Shown: positions 1 to 12,074 of the stretch, one piece after another
Layout of the letters: each line of letters starts with the position of its first letter
Numbering within the stretch: position 1 is the first letter of the stretch
Assembly: GCF_027580225.2 (NCBI RefSeq)
Contig: NC_073339.2
Coordinates: forward strand, 40,476,501-40,540,500
Reading direction: 5' to 3'
Length of the DNA stretch: 64,000 bases
Origin: Misgurnus anguillicaudatus
Taxonomy: Eukaryota; Chordata; Actinopteri; Cypriniformes; Cobitidae
Position numbers and translations under genes: made by a program
Notes under the pieces: model-generated
Seen by the model: only the letters and a program-made list of their open reading frames with translations
Databases searched by the model: none
Told to the model about the DNA's origin: nothing

Positions 1-1165
1 ATTTCCACATTCTGGAAATGTAACAGCAAGAACATAAAACTTCACATTGTTTTGACAATAATAAAATAACTGAATTAAAGGTATTACTATTGCTATTAAG
101 TATTTTGGCGCTTGTATGTTATTAGTACTATTTATGTGACGCATGCCTGTAATGATACGATGAAAAATCAATTCCTTAACTATAAGCCACAAGTGATCGG
201 AAATGCATTTTGAAACTCAAACAAAATACCACCCATTCTTTTCTTTGAAACATTAATTTCACAAATATATAGATATTTTTTAGTTTTTAATAGTATTTGT
301 AAGGAAAATATAGAGTCCTAATATTTTCTAAATAAACAGCTAGCATTATTTGATAAGTATGCACGGCAACAGTGCATTGTGTAATCTACTGTTAGCCTCA
401 CACACAAACAGTACTGTACTGTATGTCATTAAACAGTGCGAGTGGTAAACTTTAAATGTCAAAATACCACACTATGCATTTTGCATATGGACAGGCTGCA
501 CCGATCGGAGAAGGATTTATTAAACGGACACAGATGGAATATGACTATTAGTGGGAATGTTAATCCGACCTCCTATGAGTTATCTGTGAGATGTATGGCC
601 ACATGCAGCAACGGTTCAAAAATGAAAAGACAAATGCTGAAACTTGGAGCCATAGACAGATATTTTTTGTATATATTTCAATGCAACTTCATCAGAAAAT
701 CATCGAGACAAGTGATAGCGCCTTAGTCAACGTTACATACCGACACGAACTTTATCTTGCAGATTACTGCTTCACCATAAACTGAAACTGCTGAGCATTT
801 TACAATCAGGCCTTTCCAAATGAATAATGCATGCATGATCCACACATGCAGCATGTACATTTTCAGCCAACATCAACATTGGGAAGTGTACTGACTGTTG
901 CATTCAGTTGTCTCAGTAATTCTACAATGCAGTGTGTCGTTTTTGGCAAAGGCATTCCGAGGCATTGTATGAACAATGCACGTCAACAAGCTTTAGTATT
1001 ACAGCGTCATACAACAGTAGTAACAAATACAAAATACGTGGAAACCATGAAGGGAGAAGTTCATCGTAAATGTAGAGGGAAATACCAATACATCAAATTA
1101 AGTGCAAAAACCGGACACGTACGTTACGACTTTGGTGTCCATCAACCAGTCACTATTATTGTAAG
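1..1165. other. 3' flank of trim2, no gene seen
   Basis: AT-rich sequence just beyond the trim2 stop codon on the minus strand, so part of it should be trim2 3' UTR. A minus-strand AATAAA hexamer (TTTATT on plus) lies at about 516-521 and could be a polyadenylation signal. Open frames here have no recognisable family and no splice context. Confidence 0.4.
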
Positions 1166-1318
1166 TCATTGCAGATATCGATAGACTTTGAAGCAGTGGT
1201 TCCCAGAATCGGCCACAACGACATGGCCGTCTGAGGTGAGAGCGAGGCCCTGGGGTCCGTACAGTGGGTCGGCAGCCGTATTGATGTAGGAAAGAAACGA
1301 TCCGCTTCCGTCAAACAC
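1166..1318 (-). CDS. trim2: trim2 last coding exon (NHL repeat 6 and stop)
   Basis: Acceptor TTTTAAG precedes GTG-TTT-GAC (VFDGSGSF). The exon encodes 50 residues ending KVYRYLQ, then TGA at 1166-1168. It closes the NHL beta-propeller. Phase 0 entry matches the phase 0 exit of the exon at 2760-2900. Confidence 0.92.
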   Translation of the reverse strand: MFDGSGSFLSYINTAADPLYGPQGLALTSDGHVVVADSGNHCFKVYRYLQ

Positions 1319-4300
1319 CTTAAAACAGGATGAGGTAGAGGTGTGTGAATTACATACTTTATATTTACATTTATGCATCTGACAGACGATTTTTCCAAAA
1401 CGACTTACTGTGCGTTACAAGGTACATTTCTTATATCAGTATGTGTGTTCTCTGGGTTCGAACCCATGACCTTTTGCGTTGCTAACGCAATGCTCTACCA
1501 CTGAGCTATATAATGTTTCTTTAAACATTACATTTATATCCAAATCAACTAAAAGTGCATGCAAACCAACCCATGAACTTTGCTCAGCTAAAACGATGCT
1601 TGAACTACAGAAACACCTGAATATGATTTGCACATTTAATGGGGCGTACACACCAAACGCAAATTCAACGTTTTGTGCGAGTAGATTACATACAAAGTCA
1701 AATGCAGATACGCAAATAGATGCGCTATTCGGCTCAGATGCGTCTTTCGCGCAAAAAAAAAAAAAATTCAACTTGAATAAAAAAATTCGCCTGACCTAAT
1801 GCTCGGTACACACCAAATGCGTGGCATGGCATTACTGGCTCTATATTACTCGCGGGATTTAACTTTGTGTCATGCGAATTTTTTCGTTTGAGGCGAATAG
1901 CGCGTTTTCGTGGCAAATACGCTGCCCATAACACGTCATTTGCATCGCCCCACATGAGAACGCGTCTGATGGTGTCTTTGCATTGACTTTGTATGTCATT
2001 TTGTATGTATCTATCATTGAACTCGCGTCTGGTGTGAACCCAGTAATGTTAAATCCACCGAGTTATGCTACGTATACACCAAACACGAAGCATCACGTTC
2101 CTCGCTCTAGAATACTCGTTCCATTTCAAGCAACACCAAAGAGTTTTTTTTACCTTAAAATAACGTTTCCAAAAAAGATTCACTAGTTCATCCACGCGAA
2201 AAAGGGGGCGCGGCACATTCTCATTACTTTGCCGCACTCTATAGGCCAAAAATTCACTAAAGAAGTTTCCAACCGTTGGGTCGCGGTCCTGTAGTTCGAG
2301 TGAAAACTACAAAAACTTGCTTTACGGCAAGTTACAATCCAATCAGAGCCAGCTTTGCTGCAGTAGCCTAAATTATTTACGACAGTGGTAATGGACAATT
2401 CCGCTTTCAACCTGTAGGGGGAGCAAAGAGCAAAAACTCTTTAGTGTTGCTTTAACTTTGCGTTATGCTAATTTTTCGCTTAAGTTGAATATTTAAATTG
2501 AATATTTAAGTTGAAGACTTATTTGAGGTGAATAGCCCGTGTTCGTGGTAATTGCGCCATCTAGATCGCCCTGCGCGAGTTCACGTTTATACGTTTGTTT
2601 GCAATGACTTTGTATGCAATCTACTTGCGCAAATCATTAAATATATCAATAATATTGAGCAAGGAATGCAATGTGACTACATGCTTCGCATTTGGTGTGT
2701 ACGCCCCTAGTCTCATCTTACTATGAGACATGGTGGCTCATCTACTGTAGATTTATTACCTGTATCCGACTGTTTCCCCAGTCTGCCACAATAATGTTCC
2801 CATTGACATCCACAGCGACCCCTGTAGGAGCATTGAACTGGCCATTGCCTTCGCCGTTTGACCCAAACTTAAGCAAGAATTCCCCATCTGCATTGAATAC
2901 CTGTGACAGGAACAGGAGGAATGTGAATGGGAAGATACACTTATGTAGTCTTGTGTAGTGTATGTATAATATTTTGTTTAGCCAAGAAAAATCTGTCATA
3001 ATTTACTCACCCTGTTACAAATCTGTATTTATTTCTTTGCTCAAAAAAAAAATCCTTTGTGTTCATCAGTACAATGTTTGTATTTAAACCGATCTGAAGC
3101 TCCATTGACATCCATTGTAGAAAAGAAAGGATACTATGAAGGTCAATGTGGCTTCTGATTGGTTTGGTTTATTGCTTTATCTAAATGTAAAACCATTGCC
3201 CTTATATATAACTTTTTTTACATTTTAGATTTCCGTGTAAGAAGGAAAGGAATGTCTAGTTTAATATGACGCCTGTTACTTATCATATATATTGACTAAA
3301 TGTTGGACAGTCCAAAAAAATATATGATATGACTTTTTTTGCAAAAATGTTGACCCATACAATGTTTTTTTTTACTATTTCCACAAATATACCCGTGGTT
3401 TTGTGGTCCAGGGTCACATATGCCATTTTATTAAATTATAATCTATTTATGAGGACAATAAAATTTGCAATAATACTTTATCTATTCTACATACTATAAT
3501 TATTTTTTCCGTTGTCATTGGTTTCAATATTTCGTTTTTCATGTAAAGCTGCTTTGAAACATCAGCCAGGTTTCCATCACTATGATTTTATGCGCATTTT
3601 GAAGTTTCGCATCAAAAACGAGTGATCGAAACGCCAAATTTCGATTAAAAATTTCGCAAAAAAGTTTTTACACTCGCTTGAGGTGTTTTTTTGATTTATG
3701 GGAAAAAGAGTAAATGTGTATAATGGGAGATGGAAACGCATTTGCCGAATTCTGAAATAGCAAACATTAAACCCATGGGACTGACCGTCTAGCTGTTTCC
3801 GCTGATGTTATCTCTCCCATATATGCTCTCGACATCGTCGCAATATCTTTGCTGCTAGTGCCTGCATCAAAAATTCTGCATTTCTTCTTCTGTGCACTGC
3901 ATTCAGTTTGGCAATTACAAGCTGCCCTGCTAGTAAATGTATAACTTGCCCAATCGTAACTAAATGCAGTCCTGTCTCTATTTTCTAAGCATGCCTTGTT
4001 TTATTTACTGTTTGTTACTAGGTTATCAATACCACCGTTATTCGCTTAAACAATGAATGAAGGAAATGCGCCTAATTCACATTTATTTATTATTTTATCT
4101 TTTTTTGCACATTGTAAAAAGATTTGCTTCACGTTTGGATGGAAACCAAAAATGTAAAAATCTTCATGTTGAAACTACTAAACATCTGAAAACAAAAACA
4201 TACTCAAAAAAGCTAATCTTTTCTCTAACGTAAATATTCTTCAAAAAATAATAGCTTTAACTTACCTTTACAGAGTGATTGTGAAAATCTGTGATGATTA

Positions 4301-7300
4301 TTTCATTGTTGTTGTTGACTGCTGCAAAGTGTGGCCCTTTGTAAAAAGACAAATAACATAAATGGATATGATAAGAGGTTCTCAACTTTAAATCATATCT
4401 TTTTTAATCATTTTTATGTAATTAGGAGACCCCAATTGCATGCTCAAGCTATATCTATATAGCACACTGCAAAAAAATGACTTTTTACTTGGTATTTTTG
4501 TATTGTTTTCAGTAAAAAAAAAATTCTGCTAGTGGGGTAAGAACATTTTATTTTTTATGGATTTTTTTTTTCTTGAATTAAGTGTTTAAAAAAATTCTTA
4601 CCCTATTGGCAGATTTTTTGCTTTTTTCAGCACAAATTCACTTAAAGTCGCAATGAAATTAAAATGAAAAACTGTAATTTGTTTTGGAATATTGTGGTAT
4701 TTATTTTTACAAATGATTTATCTGTGAGCTTCATTATGTTTTTAAAAATGTGCCCTCATAATCTCCTCCCCTTCTCAAAACAATCCTTTACTTCCGGTCA
4801 TAGGGTATGGCAGGTGGGCTAATTAGCAATTAGCAACACGACCCAACTTAAAACAATCCAATCAGTTCTCGATGTACGAATTCAAGTCCAGCCCTGCATC
4901 AATTCATTTCAGAAGCCGGTTTCACATGGATATACATCACCACAGGGAAGAAAAGACAATCGCTACTTCATTTCATGCCGTCTTTAAGTGTTGTTTTTTG
5001 TCTAAAAACTAGACTTATTTTCTTAGCTTCTTAAAGCGACACCATGTAATTTTTCAACCTTCATAATAAATTCTCAAGACCCTTGTGATAGTACATCGAC
5101 TTTAAATAGGTTGAATGACATGTCTACCATAGCCTGACGGAGTCTGTATCGCTTTGACTCGTACTTTAAAACTTAGGGTTTCGGGTAGTAACCAGAGCAT
5201 TAAAAAAACTTTGACTGCTTTACGGCATACGTCACTTCCTCCACACAATTTTTTTTAACGTCAATTTTGCTGGAGGCTACTTAAGGAGTGTAGAGAGCAA
5301 CTTCTATTATGTGACTCTCTGGCACCGTGTTAGTGTCACCCACCTATGACACGGGCGACACGGATTCGATTCCCCTTTAAGGCAATTTTTTATATAAACT
5401 CACGATCTTGATTCATACATAAATGCGATCTTCTTTATAAATGACGGCGATTATCTTGCATAAAGTTCCCTGTATTCAGATGCTGCATTCACGTATTTAC
5501 CTTTCTTTTACTGTCTATGGTATTTATATTACAATCCAGGATGCTATAGCAGTCAAACTTGCTCAAACTCACACAGTGTAAAACCAAACCCTATTTATTC
5601 ACCAATCCCTATTCATTCACCAATCAGATCCAAGCGTCTCTCTCTTCTCTCTTTCTCATTTGCTGCGTTCCGCTGTCACTCGCGTGACGTATTACAAAGC
5701 GGCAGAACTAAACACATCGGTTTACTTGGAGCGACAATTTTCACACAAACGAGAGGAAAAACGAGCGCCATTGCGGAAAATCCTGGTGGCGAGGGAGAGA
5801 GAGACGATGCAACAATATTTGTTTGGAAAAAGGCAAGGAAATACTTCTGGTCGTTTCTCAATTGGAAGGCTGCAGCCTCCGGAGGTCAAATATGCAGGCT
5901 GCATACGTCATCAAGCCTGGTCTATTAAGGTAAACTGAGCATTACATTCGCAAGTCATAAGCATACTGCAACAATTTACGATTAACTAAGTATAACAGTC
6001 AACTTTATAATTGTTAATATTCTGAAATAAGACAGTTTTGATGACGTATGCAGCTTAGAAATACGACATGCAGAGGCTGCAACCTTCAGATTGAAATGGC
6101 TTCTGCCACGAGTTCCTCATCAGAAAGTTGTAACATGACTGCGTTTCTCCCTGATGCCTCAAAATGTTGATCGTTTAGCGTTTTAAAGGTTTCGTTTTTA
6201 GTTTAGTTTTAAGGTTGGCCAGCTCTTTTCCTTTGCGACAGTGCTTCGGCGCTTGTAATCTAGAAAAATACATGTCTAGCGCCCCCTAGTTGCCAAAAAG
6301 TTCCGCCGTGTGCCTTTAATTTAAGAATTCTTAGATATTTGGTCTGAAAACAAGACAAAAGAAAGTCATTTTTTGCAGTGCACCTACCATTAATATCATG
6401 CATTTTTCTTCTATGCTGTGTATATGCACTCACCAGCAAACTGTCTATCTCCACATCCCCTGCTGCCAAACTTAGTGACGAGTTTACCGCTGGGCTGAAA
6501 GATGAAAACCATGCATGCCTTGTTGTCCACAACGATGACGTGACCATTTTGGTCAACAGATACGCCTTTTGGACCCATCAGCCTGCCTGAGCCCAGTTTA
6601 GCCTTTGGAAACACATAGTAACCTTACTAATATATCATTTTGGGTGAGTTGTTCTTTAAAATCGGATGAAATGTGATGAAAATCACCTTATATTTGCCGT
6701 CACTAGAGAAGATGCTGACCCATTTATTGTCATAGTCAGCGATGATGATGTCACCATTTGGATGTACAGCGACTCCGGTTGGCCGCTGCAGTTGCCCTGG
6801 TGACCGGCCACGTACTCCAAAACGGCTCTGAAATTCTCCCGTATTTGAAAATATCTGTGACAAAAATTTGTGAGATTACTCATATGAATGTATCACATGA
6901 CCACACATCTTTTATGGTCCCTTTAAGATGTCAGATTCAGGATAGCATGAGACAAATTTCAGACATTCATAGTCGGCTCACCTGCACACATTGATTGTTA
7001 CTGTCTGCGATCAGGATTTTTCCGTCTAGTGAAGCTGCTACTCCTTGAGTGTTTGTGAATTCTCCTTTATTTCTTCCTTTTGTTCCTATGAAACAAAGGG
7101 ACTTCAGCTGAAGGTTACGGAACATTTGGAATACAAGTGAAAGATTGCTTTTTTACTATTTCTAAAGAATATGCCAGTGGTGCTCGCACATTCGTACATT
7201 GATTTGATGTTCTTGCAGTGCCTACAGGGTCACATATCATACATATTAAACCAGAATTAATGTCTGTTCCTATTCTAAAAATGAGGTCATCCTCTATTGG

Positions 7301-10300
7301 ATTAACTTTTTTCTTTGGGGTGCTGAACAAGCTTCCGCCCCGCCTCACACCCTTCTGTCGGCTCCTGCTCCCTGGAGACTTGGCGCTCCGTTTCCGTGCC
7401 CCACCTTCACTTGAACCCGTAGACGCCGCGTTTGCTGCGGTGGTGGTGCACGGGGAGTCATCCGGAGAACTGGCGACCTTTAGTTTAAAGGGGCTTCCTT
7501 TGATATGCTGATCATACAGTCTCAACGCAAGACTGAAATTGCCCTCCTTCTTCACAGTATATTGAAACTCATAAGTTCCGTTTTTAAGATCCACGATTTC
7601 CCCATCTGCAACGCTGCCGTCCGGCGTGAAGACCTCTGCCGAAATAATGGCGTTTCCAGTCTTGCACAGTCCACCAGATTTATCTCTAGTGGTTATGATC
7701 ACGGACGTGGGCTGACCCACCACACACTGCTCCAGACCCTCTCCCGAAGCTTCGGTCTGGCTGGCCACCGCGCTGCTGGTGACAATGGTTCCTAAGTTGT
7801 GGATGGACTTGCGAAGTCCTTCGATCTCCATCACGAGATCCAGCTGGTCGTTCTCCTCTGGTTGAAGGGGAAGGCCCTGGCTGGCCAGTTCGCTCAGTCT
7901 CTCTCCTACATCTTTATTGGTCTGGAGAACGACGGCTTTGTTGCCTCCATCCAAGGCCTCTTCAGTCATGGTGCAGTTGTAGCTGATGGCCGCTTCTTCC
8001 TGGAGAAGCGTGTCCAGCTGACCCTGCAGAACCTTTAGGAGATGCACATTTTTTAAAGTGACAGTTCACACAGAAAGGACATTTCAAGTTGATTTAACCT
8101 TGCATTGGTACAAAATAAAGTGGCCCTGTTCCAAAATCTAGTGAGGTTCTTATGTAGGCAGCATTTTATGGATAGCATAATTTTTTAACACCATGACAGC
8201 TTCTAAGGCTCATTTTCATTGGGACTGTAAGATGCCTCATTATGTCCAAATTCTACAGTAGGGTCGCATGCAGGCAATCCCACAATGCATCCTTACAAAC
8301 TAAAAATTTCTCTAAGTGTATTGATTCTGAGTTTTGGTCAGGAACACTGGTAAGTTAACCAAACAAACACACCTTCTGCTTTAGCCCATACGTGACTTCC
8401 AGCTCCATGAGCAGGACGCTCTTGCGTGTGTCGAGGGTTTTGTGAAGGTCGCTGAATGAGGAATGGATGTCCTCTTCAATAGAGCCACGCTGAGTGTTCA
8501 ACTGCTGCAAAATATCTCTCAAGCACTGAACCGATTCTCTTATCTGAGGCAGCCTGCGAATCAGGAAAATAAATCCATTAACCAACAAATCACCTGTATT
8601 TCTATTCATCCATCAGTTATTACTGAAATCAATATTAAATCAATAAGCAATCTGCTAATGAATCAAGCAATTAGAAAATGGAATAACGTTCAATAATAAT
8701 CCTAAAGGCCCCTTCACCCCAAGGGTATATAACTACAAGATAAGTTTATTATTATTTTTTATTATTTAGTTTATTCTGAATTTAAAAGAATAGTGTCCAT
8801 CAACAACTAAAACAATGACAACGGAACGATATTGTTGGGTTATTGACTTTCAGAGTGATTTCAATAAAACAAGGACAGCCAATCAAAATTCAACCCTAAT
8901 GAAAAAGGGCTCGTTGATTTACATGTAAATCGGCACCTTAAAATAAACAATGTTACTGTACACTGGTGTGGACACTAAGGCTGCAAGATATGTTGAAATT
9001 GACAAATGTAAAACAAATGTATCTTAAAACATGATGTATCTTAACTAACAGAGAAAAGTTCTAAGAACGTTCATTGAATGTTGCCAACGTTCCCAAAAAC
9101 GTTCTGCCAACACAAAAAGTGTCCAGCTTTTTTAACGTTTTACGAATGTTTCTGGTTTGTCTGAACGTTAGAAGTATGTTTACATTCTACCATTTTCAAA
9201 CGTTATGCCATTTCATGTTGTAGCCTCTTATGGAACGGCTGAAATTCCACAAGGGGGCGTATTTGTTCCTCAGACGTTGCACAATAAACGTGACATCCGA
9301 ATATATTCATTATAAATCGTGAATGAAAAGTGAGATTCGAACGAATGTCCGTTAGTGAACTAATTGTATACACTATTTATATCGTAATTCGGTCAGAAAC
9401 GTCAAGATTGTGAGATGAACAAATAGTTTTGGATTAAAAGGCTTGGATATTCAATTTCCTTGGACTTTTGGGGATTTATGAACAATTTGTTTTGGACAAT
9501 TTCACCGAAGCGGATAAAGGGAAGATTTTAAAGGTAAGTAAATATCCTAAATTGGCGCCGCCCGGTTCAGGTAACTAACAACTAGATTACAGTTTTATGA
9601 CTGCTAAAAATCATATTATGCTTTGTGTGTGCGCTTAATGGAATCCCTAAACTCTAAGCTTTCCAACGATGTGCCGCATGACCGTATATTTTGAAGATTT
9701 AATGCTTCAAAGTTACAATGACGTAATGCAGCCTCACGTGCAAGGGAGGGGGTGTACCATGTACGGCACAGTGTTCCTTATCAGGTTAATGTTCACACAA
9801 TGTTTAAAATGTTTTTTATATTTACTTTTTTGCTTGTTATGTAAATAATAGAGAAACATTGCAAGTTATTATTTTAAAACAGTTATAAAACATTGTTTCT
9901 GAAAGTTTTATAAAAAGACATTATAGTGATCAGTGTTTGTTTTAGTTGGACTCTTGACATTTTGCTTGAATTTTGAGTTTCCCCCTGGTTGCATTAACTT
10001 TGTGTGTATAAAACACAATTCACTTATTAGGTTTAGATATTGATGTTTTGTTTCACCATTATGTGATCAGTGTTTGTTTTAGTTGGACTCTTGACATTTT
10101 GTTTGCATTAACTTTGTGTGTAAAAAACAAATTTTTATGGTAATATAAAGTTAACGGTGCAATTCTGTGGTGGTTGGTACATAATGGCAAATATCATCAT
10201 CTAATTAATTGACAACCAAAAAACTTTCTTAACACGTTAAAAAACTGGACATATTTCATGGTGGCAGAATGTTTTTGGGAACATTGGTAACTTTCAAAAA

Positions 10301-11762
10301 ACATTCTTAGAACTTGTCTGTTAGCTGTGATGTTGGTTATAAGTGTTTTTTTAAATATAATTTATTTTTATAATTTAAATAGACTTTACAATATTTTTAT
10401 TGCATATTTTCTTTTATTTTGTGTAGCCTGGATGCCTATATAGTTGTTGTTATAGTTTTTGGTGTGAATAGGCTCTAATCCTCATGTTTATGTTAATCTG
10501 CAGACTTTTTACATAAATATGGCATGACTGCAATATAGTAAAATGTGTTAAACGGAGCAGTGAGTACTTATTTGTATAAGGCATTGTCAAATTACGCCAA
10601 ACAACAATCTGTGTAGAACTTTGCAAACGACAAGACATTTAAATTCATACAATTCTGCAAGTGCACATCTATGAAATCTATTATTTTACTAGAAAAAGTC
10701 ATTATGGCCATCATTGTTTCTTTAGCTTAATTGGAAGAGCATAGCATTAGCAGCGCAAAAGACACAGGATTGATTCCCAGGGAACGCACATAATGATGAT
10801 AAAGTGTACATGTCAGACTTTAATTCCTGATTGACCCATTTGCCAAATGCAAAAAGTTTAGACATTGAACTGTCAATGTCAAAACTCCTCTCAACCTGTT
10901 TTTAGCTGCATCCACTCTGTCCTGCAGTGTTGCAAGTTGCTCATTCACAATATTTTCCAGTAAATCAGTGGGATGTTCAGCATGTTCTGCATTCATACAG
11001 TCTTCACACACTGCATTCTCGCATGACACACAGTACAACTCAGAAACCTGGAAACAGAAAAGAGTGCCATCAGAGAAAGACATATTGACCAGAGAGATTA
11101 TCACCAATATCAATATCATAAAAAACTTATACAAGCCTAAAAATCAAGACAAAACAAACAAACAAAACTGAAGCTCACTGAAGATAAAAAAAAACTTTCA
11201 ATGATGACATAAGGATAATAAATTAATTACAAGCAATAAGACAAAAAATACAATAACTGAGAAAGTTACATAGATTGTGTAAATTAATTATAATGAATTA
11301 TATATAATGTATAAATAATTATATGCATACCAAAAAAGCACCTACAGTGTACATTTTTCAATGTAACTGTGATTAAAATTGTAATATCATTTGTAAAAGC
11401 AAATAGTTATGAAAACGTTCATCTCCTGTAAGAACATTCCCTGACATTTTAGGTACTTACCTTAAATAACCTTACAATATTTATAGAGGAATCAGCTGAT
11501 GTCTGGCTATATTTTATCATTCAACTTGTTTTTCTGGGACATGCAGCTTATGCTCAAGGGAGATACACTGCCTGTAGGATATGTCACCCATCTGTGTAAG
11601 TGCATTGATGTCTGTGTGTGCTTTTGTGAATGTGTGCACTGGGATGGATCTCACTTTTCCTTTGTGTTGAGAGCAAGTTAGTCCAGTTCCTTTTCCAGGC
11701 AGAGCCTCTAATACAGTACATTCCTCACTGCTGCTGTCAGGAGAAGCTTGCGGTGCCTCCAT
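1166..11762 (-). CDS. trim2: TRIM2-like B-box/filamin/NHL protein (whole coding span)
   Basis: Tripartite-motif protein of the TRIM2/TRIM3 class. In the known family these are cytoplasmic, mainly neuronal ubiquitin ligases. Ten exons join in phase: 11655-11762, 10896-11047, 8373-8553, 7252-8032, 6982-7085, 6687-6854, 6434-6602, 4266-4336, 2760-2900, 1166-1318, giving 2,028 nt or about 675 residues. Order: B-box 2 (about 30-70), coiled coil (about 75-190), filamin/IG-FLMN repeat (about 253-335), basic linker, six NHL repeats (about 400-675). The C-terminus KVYRYLQ and the coiled-coil stretch [11 protein letters not shown] favour TRIM2 over TRIM3. The start is the first ATG of the most 5' coding exon found (MEAPQAS). 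Mammalian TRIM2 is longer (about 744 residues) because of an N-terminal RING that is not seen here. Teleosts have trim2a and trim2b; which one this is cannot be told. Confidence 0.88.
1441..1515 (-). repeat. tRNA-Ala-like SINE head
   Basis: Read on the minus strand it has an A box (TAGCTCAGTGGTAGAGC), an anticodon arm GCGTT-AGC-AACGC and a B box (GGTTCGAACCC). The sequences on each side do not form a 7-bp acceptor stem, so it looks like a tRNA(Ala, AGC)-derived SINE remnant in trim2 3' flank rather than a working tRNA gene. A related copy lies at about 10,717-10,793. Confidence 0.6.
1641..2707. mobile_element. Inverted-repeat DNA element (Harbinger-like ends)
   Basis: Begins GGGGCGTACACACCAAACGC and ends with the inverted form GCATTTGGTGTGTACGCCCC. 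Internal near-copies of the CACACCAAA motif occur at about 1,809 and 2,075. No transposase frame is seen, so it is non-autonomous. A second element (2128-2453) is nested inside. Family name is an inference from the GGGGCG terminus. Confidence 0.55.
2128..2453. mobile_element. MITE copy 1 (AAGCAACACCAAAGAG ends)
   Basis: About 325 bp with terminal inverted repeats AAGCAACACCAAAGAGTT and AACTCTTTAGTGTTGCTT. A second copy, same orientation and closely similar along its whole length, lies at 12,268-12,590. No coding capacity. Confidence 0.75.
2760..2900 (-). CDS. trim2: trim2 exon (NHL repeat 5)
   Basis: A 141-nt phase 0-0 exon encoding 47 residues from VFNADGEF to WGNSRIQ, with the NHL-typical pattern [19 protein letters not shown]. 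Acceptor CTGTCACAG, donor CAG|GTAATA. Confidence 0.92.
3568..4147. mobile_element. MITE with AGGTTTCCATC ends
   Basis: Terminal inverted repeats AGGTTTCCATC (left) and GGATGGAAACC (right) enclose about 580 bp without a frame, inside a trim2 intron. Confidence 0.5.
4266..4336 (-). CDS. trim2: trim2 exon (NHL repeat 4)
   Basis: A 71-nt exon encoding [18 protein letters not shown] followed by HNHSVK. Acceptor TTTACAAAG, donor AAG|GTAAGT. It was too short for an open-frame scan and was found from the phase gap between its neighbours. Confidence 0.92.
4463..6381. mobile_element. Inverted-repeat element with CACTGCAAAAAA ends
   Basis: Left end CACACTGCAAAAAAATGACT and right end AGTCATTTTTTGCAGTGCAC are inverted copies about 1.9 kb apart, in a trim2 intron. 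The middle includes GC-richer sequence and open frames at 5,660-5,938 that I do not recognise. It may be one element with later insertions or two related elements. Confidence 0.45.
6434..6602 (-). CDS. trim2: trim2 exon (NHL repeat 3)
   Basis: A 169-nt exon from [16 protein letters not shown] to [10 protein letters not shown] plus one base of the next glycine codon. Donor GCTG|GTGAGT joins in phase to the exon at 4266-4336. Confidence 0.92.
6687..6854 (-). CDS. trim2: trim2 exon (NHL repeat 2)
   Basis: A 168-nt phase 0-0 exon, 56 residues from IFSNTGEF to SSDGKYK, including the family signature [16 protein letters not shown]. Acceptor GTCACAG, donor AAG|GTGATT. Confidence 0.92.
6982..7085 (-). 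CDS. trim2: trim2 exon (NHL repeat 1)
   Basis: A 104-nt exon encoding [18 protein letters not shown] through [12 protein letters not shown]. Acceptor TTTCATAG, donor CAG|GTGAGC. It needs one base (G) from the preceding exon; see the odd donor at 7252. Confidence 0.9.
7252..8032 (-). CDS. trim2: trim2 exon (coiled-coil end, filamin repeat, linker)
   Basis: The largest exon, 781 nt. It encodes the end of the coiled coil ([11 protein letters not shown]...), the filamin repeat from about [10 protein letters not shown] to GSPFKLKV, and a basic Ser/Lys/Arg linker ([12 protein letters not shown]) ending [10 protein letters not shown]. In TRIM2 the splice falls directly after this RIG. Here the bases after ATAG are GA, not GT. 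The first GT that restores the frame is 18 nt further (TCTG|GTTTAA, at 7250-7251), which would add TDINSG before NHL 1. Other nearby GTs give a stop or wrong frame. Confidence 0.85.
8373..8553 (-). CDS. trim2: trim2 exon (coiled coil)
   Basis: A 181-nt exon encoding [18 protein letters not shown] through [18 protein letters not shown], an amphipathic coiled-coil stretch expected to mediate dimerisation. Acceptor TTCGCAG, donor AAG|GTGTGT. Confidence 0.92.
9045..10324. mobile_element. Non-autonomous element with ~60-bp inverted repeats
   Basis: The left end (9045-9110, CTAACAGAGAAAAGTTCTAA...) is matched in inverted orientation by the right end (10,255-10,324), about 65 bp at high identity. 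The element sits in the trim2 intron between the coiled-coil and B-box exons. No transposase frame. Confidence 0.7.
10717..10793 (+). repeat. tRNA-Ala-like SINE head
   Basis: Decayed A box (TAGCTTAATTGGAAGAGC), anticodon region with TTAGCAG and B box (GGATTGATTCCC). Same family as the copy at 1,441-1,515 but on the other strand. Confidence 0.5.
10896..11047 (-). CDS. trim2: trim2 exon (B-box type 2)
   Basis: A 152-nt exon from [17 protein letters not shown] through HAEHPTDLL to AAKNR. Together with C30 and H33 of the previous exon it supplies the Cys/His/Asp ligands of a two-zinc B-box 2. Acceptor TTTCCAG, donor CAG|GTTGAG. Confidence 0.92.
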
Positions 11763-11798
11763 ACGGTTAAACAGTACCAATGCACACTTGATACGAAC
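11655..11798 (-). CDS. trim2: trim2 first coding exon found (start and first B-box ligands)
   Basis: The exon runs from acceptor CGTTTTAG to donor AAA|GTGAGA. The frame is open through the whole exon, and the first ATG is at 11,760-11,762 (reads [10 protein letters not shown], then [19 protein letters not shown]). The segment before the ATG (VRIKCALVLFNR) is in frame and weakly resembles the stretch after the RING in TRIM2, so this exon may once have been spliced to a RING exon. As no upstream exon supplies an open frame, I take the ATG as start (context CGTATGG, moderate). Confidence 0.75.
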
Positions 11799-12074
11799 CT
11801 AAAACGCAAGGTACAAGGTACATATTTACACTTACATTGTGCCCTTTAAGCTTTTAAGTTTACACTATAGAATACAGCTGATTTCATTTTTTTTACACGA
11901 TTGATGTGGGTAAAGTTGCATTGTGTACAAAGACACAGACGGTGACATTCCCAAATATTTGATGTTTGATCTTTATACTGCTCATGATATTATTAGCTGT
12001 AAAACTATTGCATTTAAAAATTGAAGTAAAACTGTAAATCTGGGAAAAAAAAACCTTTTTGAAAACACCCATTA

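Noticed and set aside
831..1184. 117-codon frame on plus
   Set aside because: No family resemblance, overlaps the trim2 last exon on the other strand.
1441..1515. tRNA-Ala gene on minus
   Set aside because: A and B boxes fit, but the acceptor stem does not pair; treated as a SINE head.
5318..5385. tRNA-like GATTCGATTCC box with GGGCGACACGG
   Set aside because: No A box or cloverleaf could be drawn.
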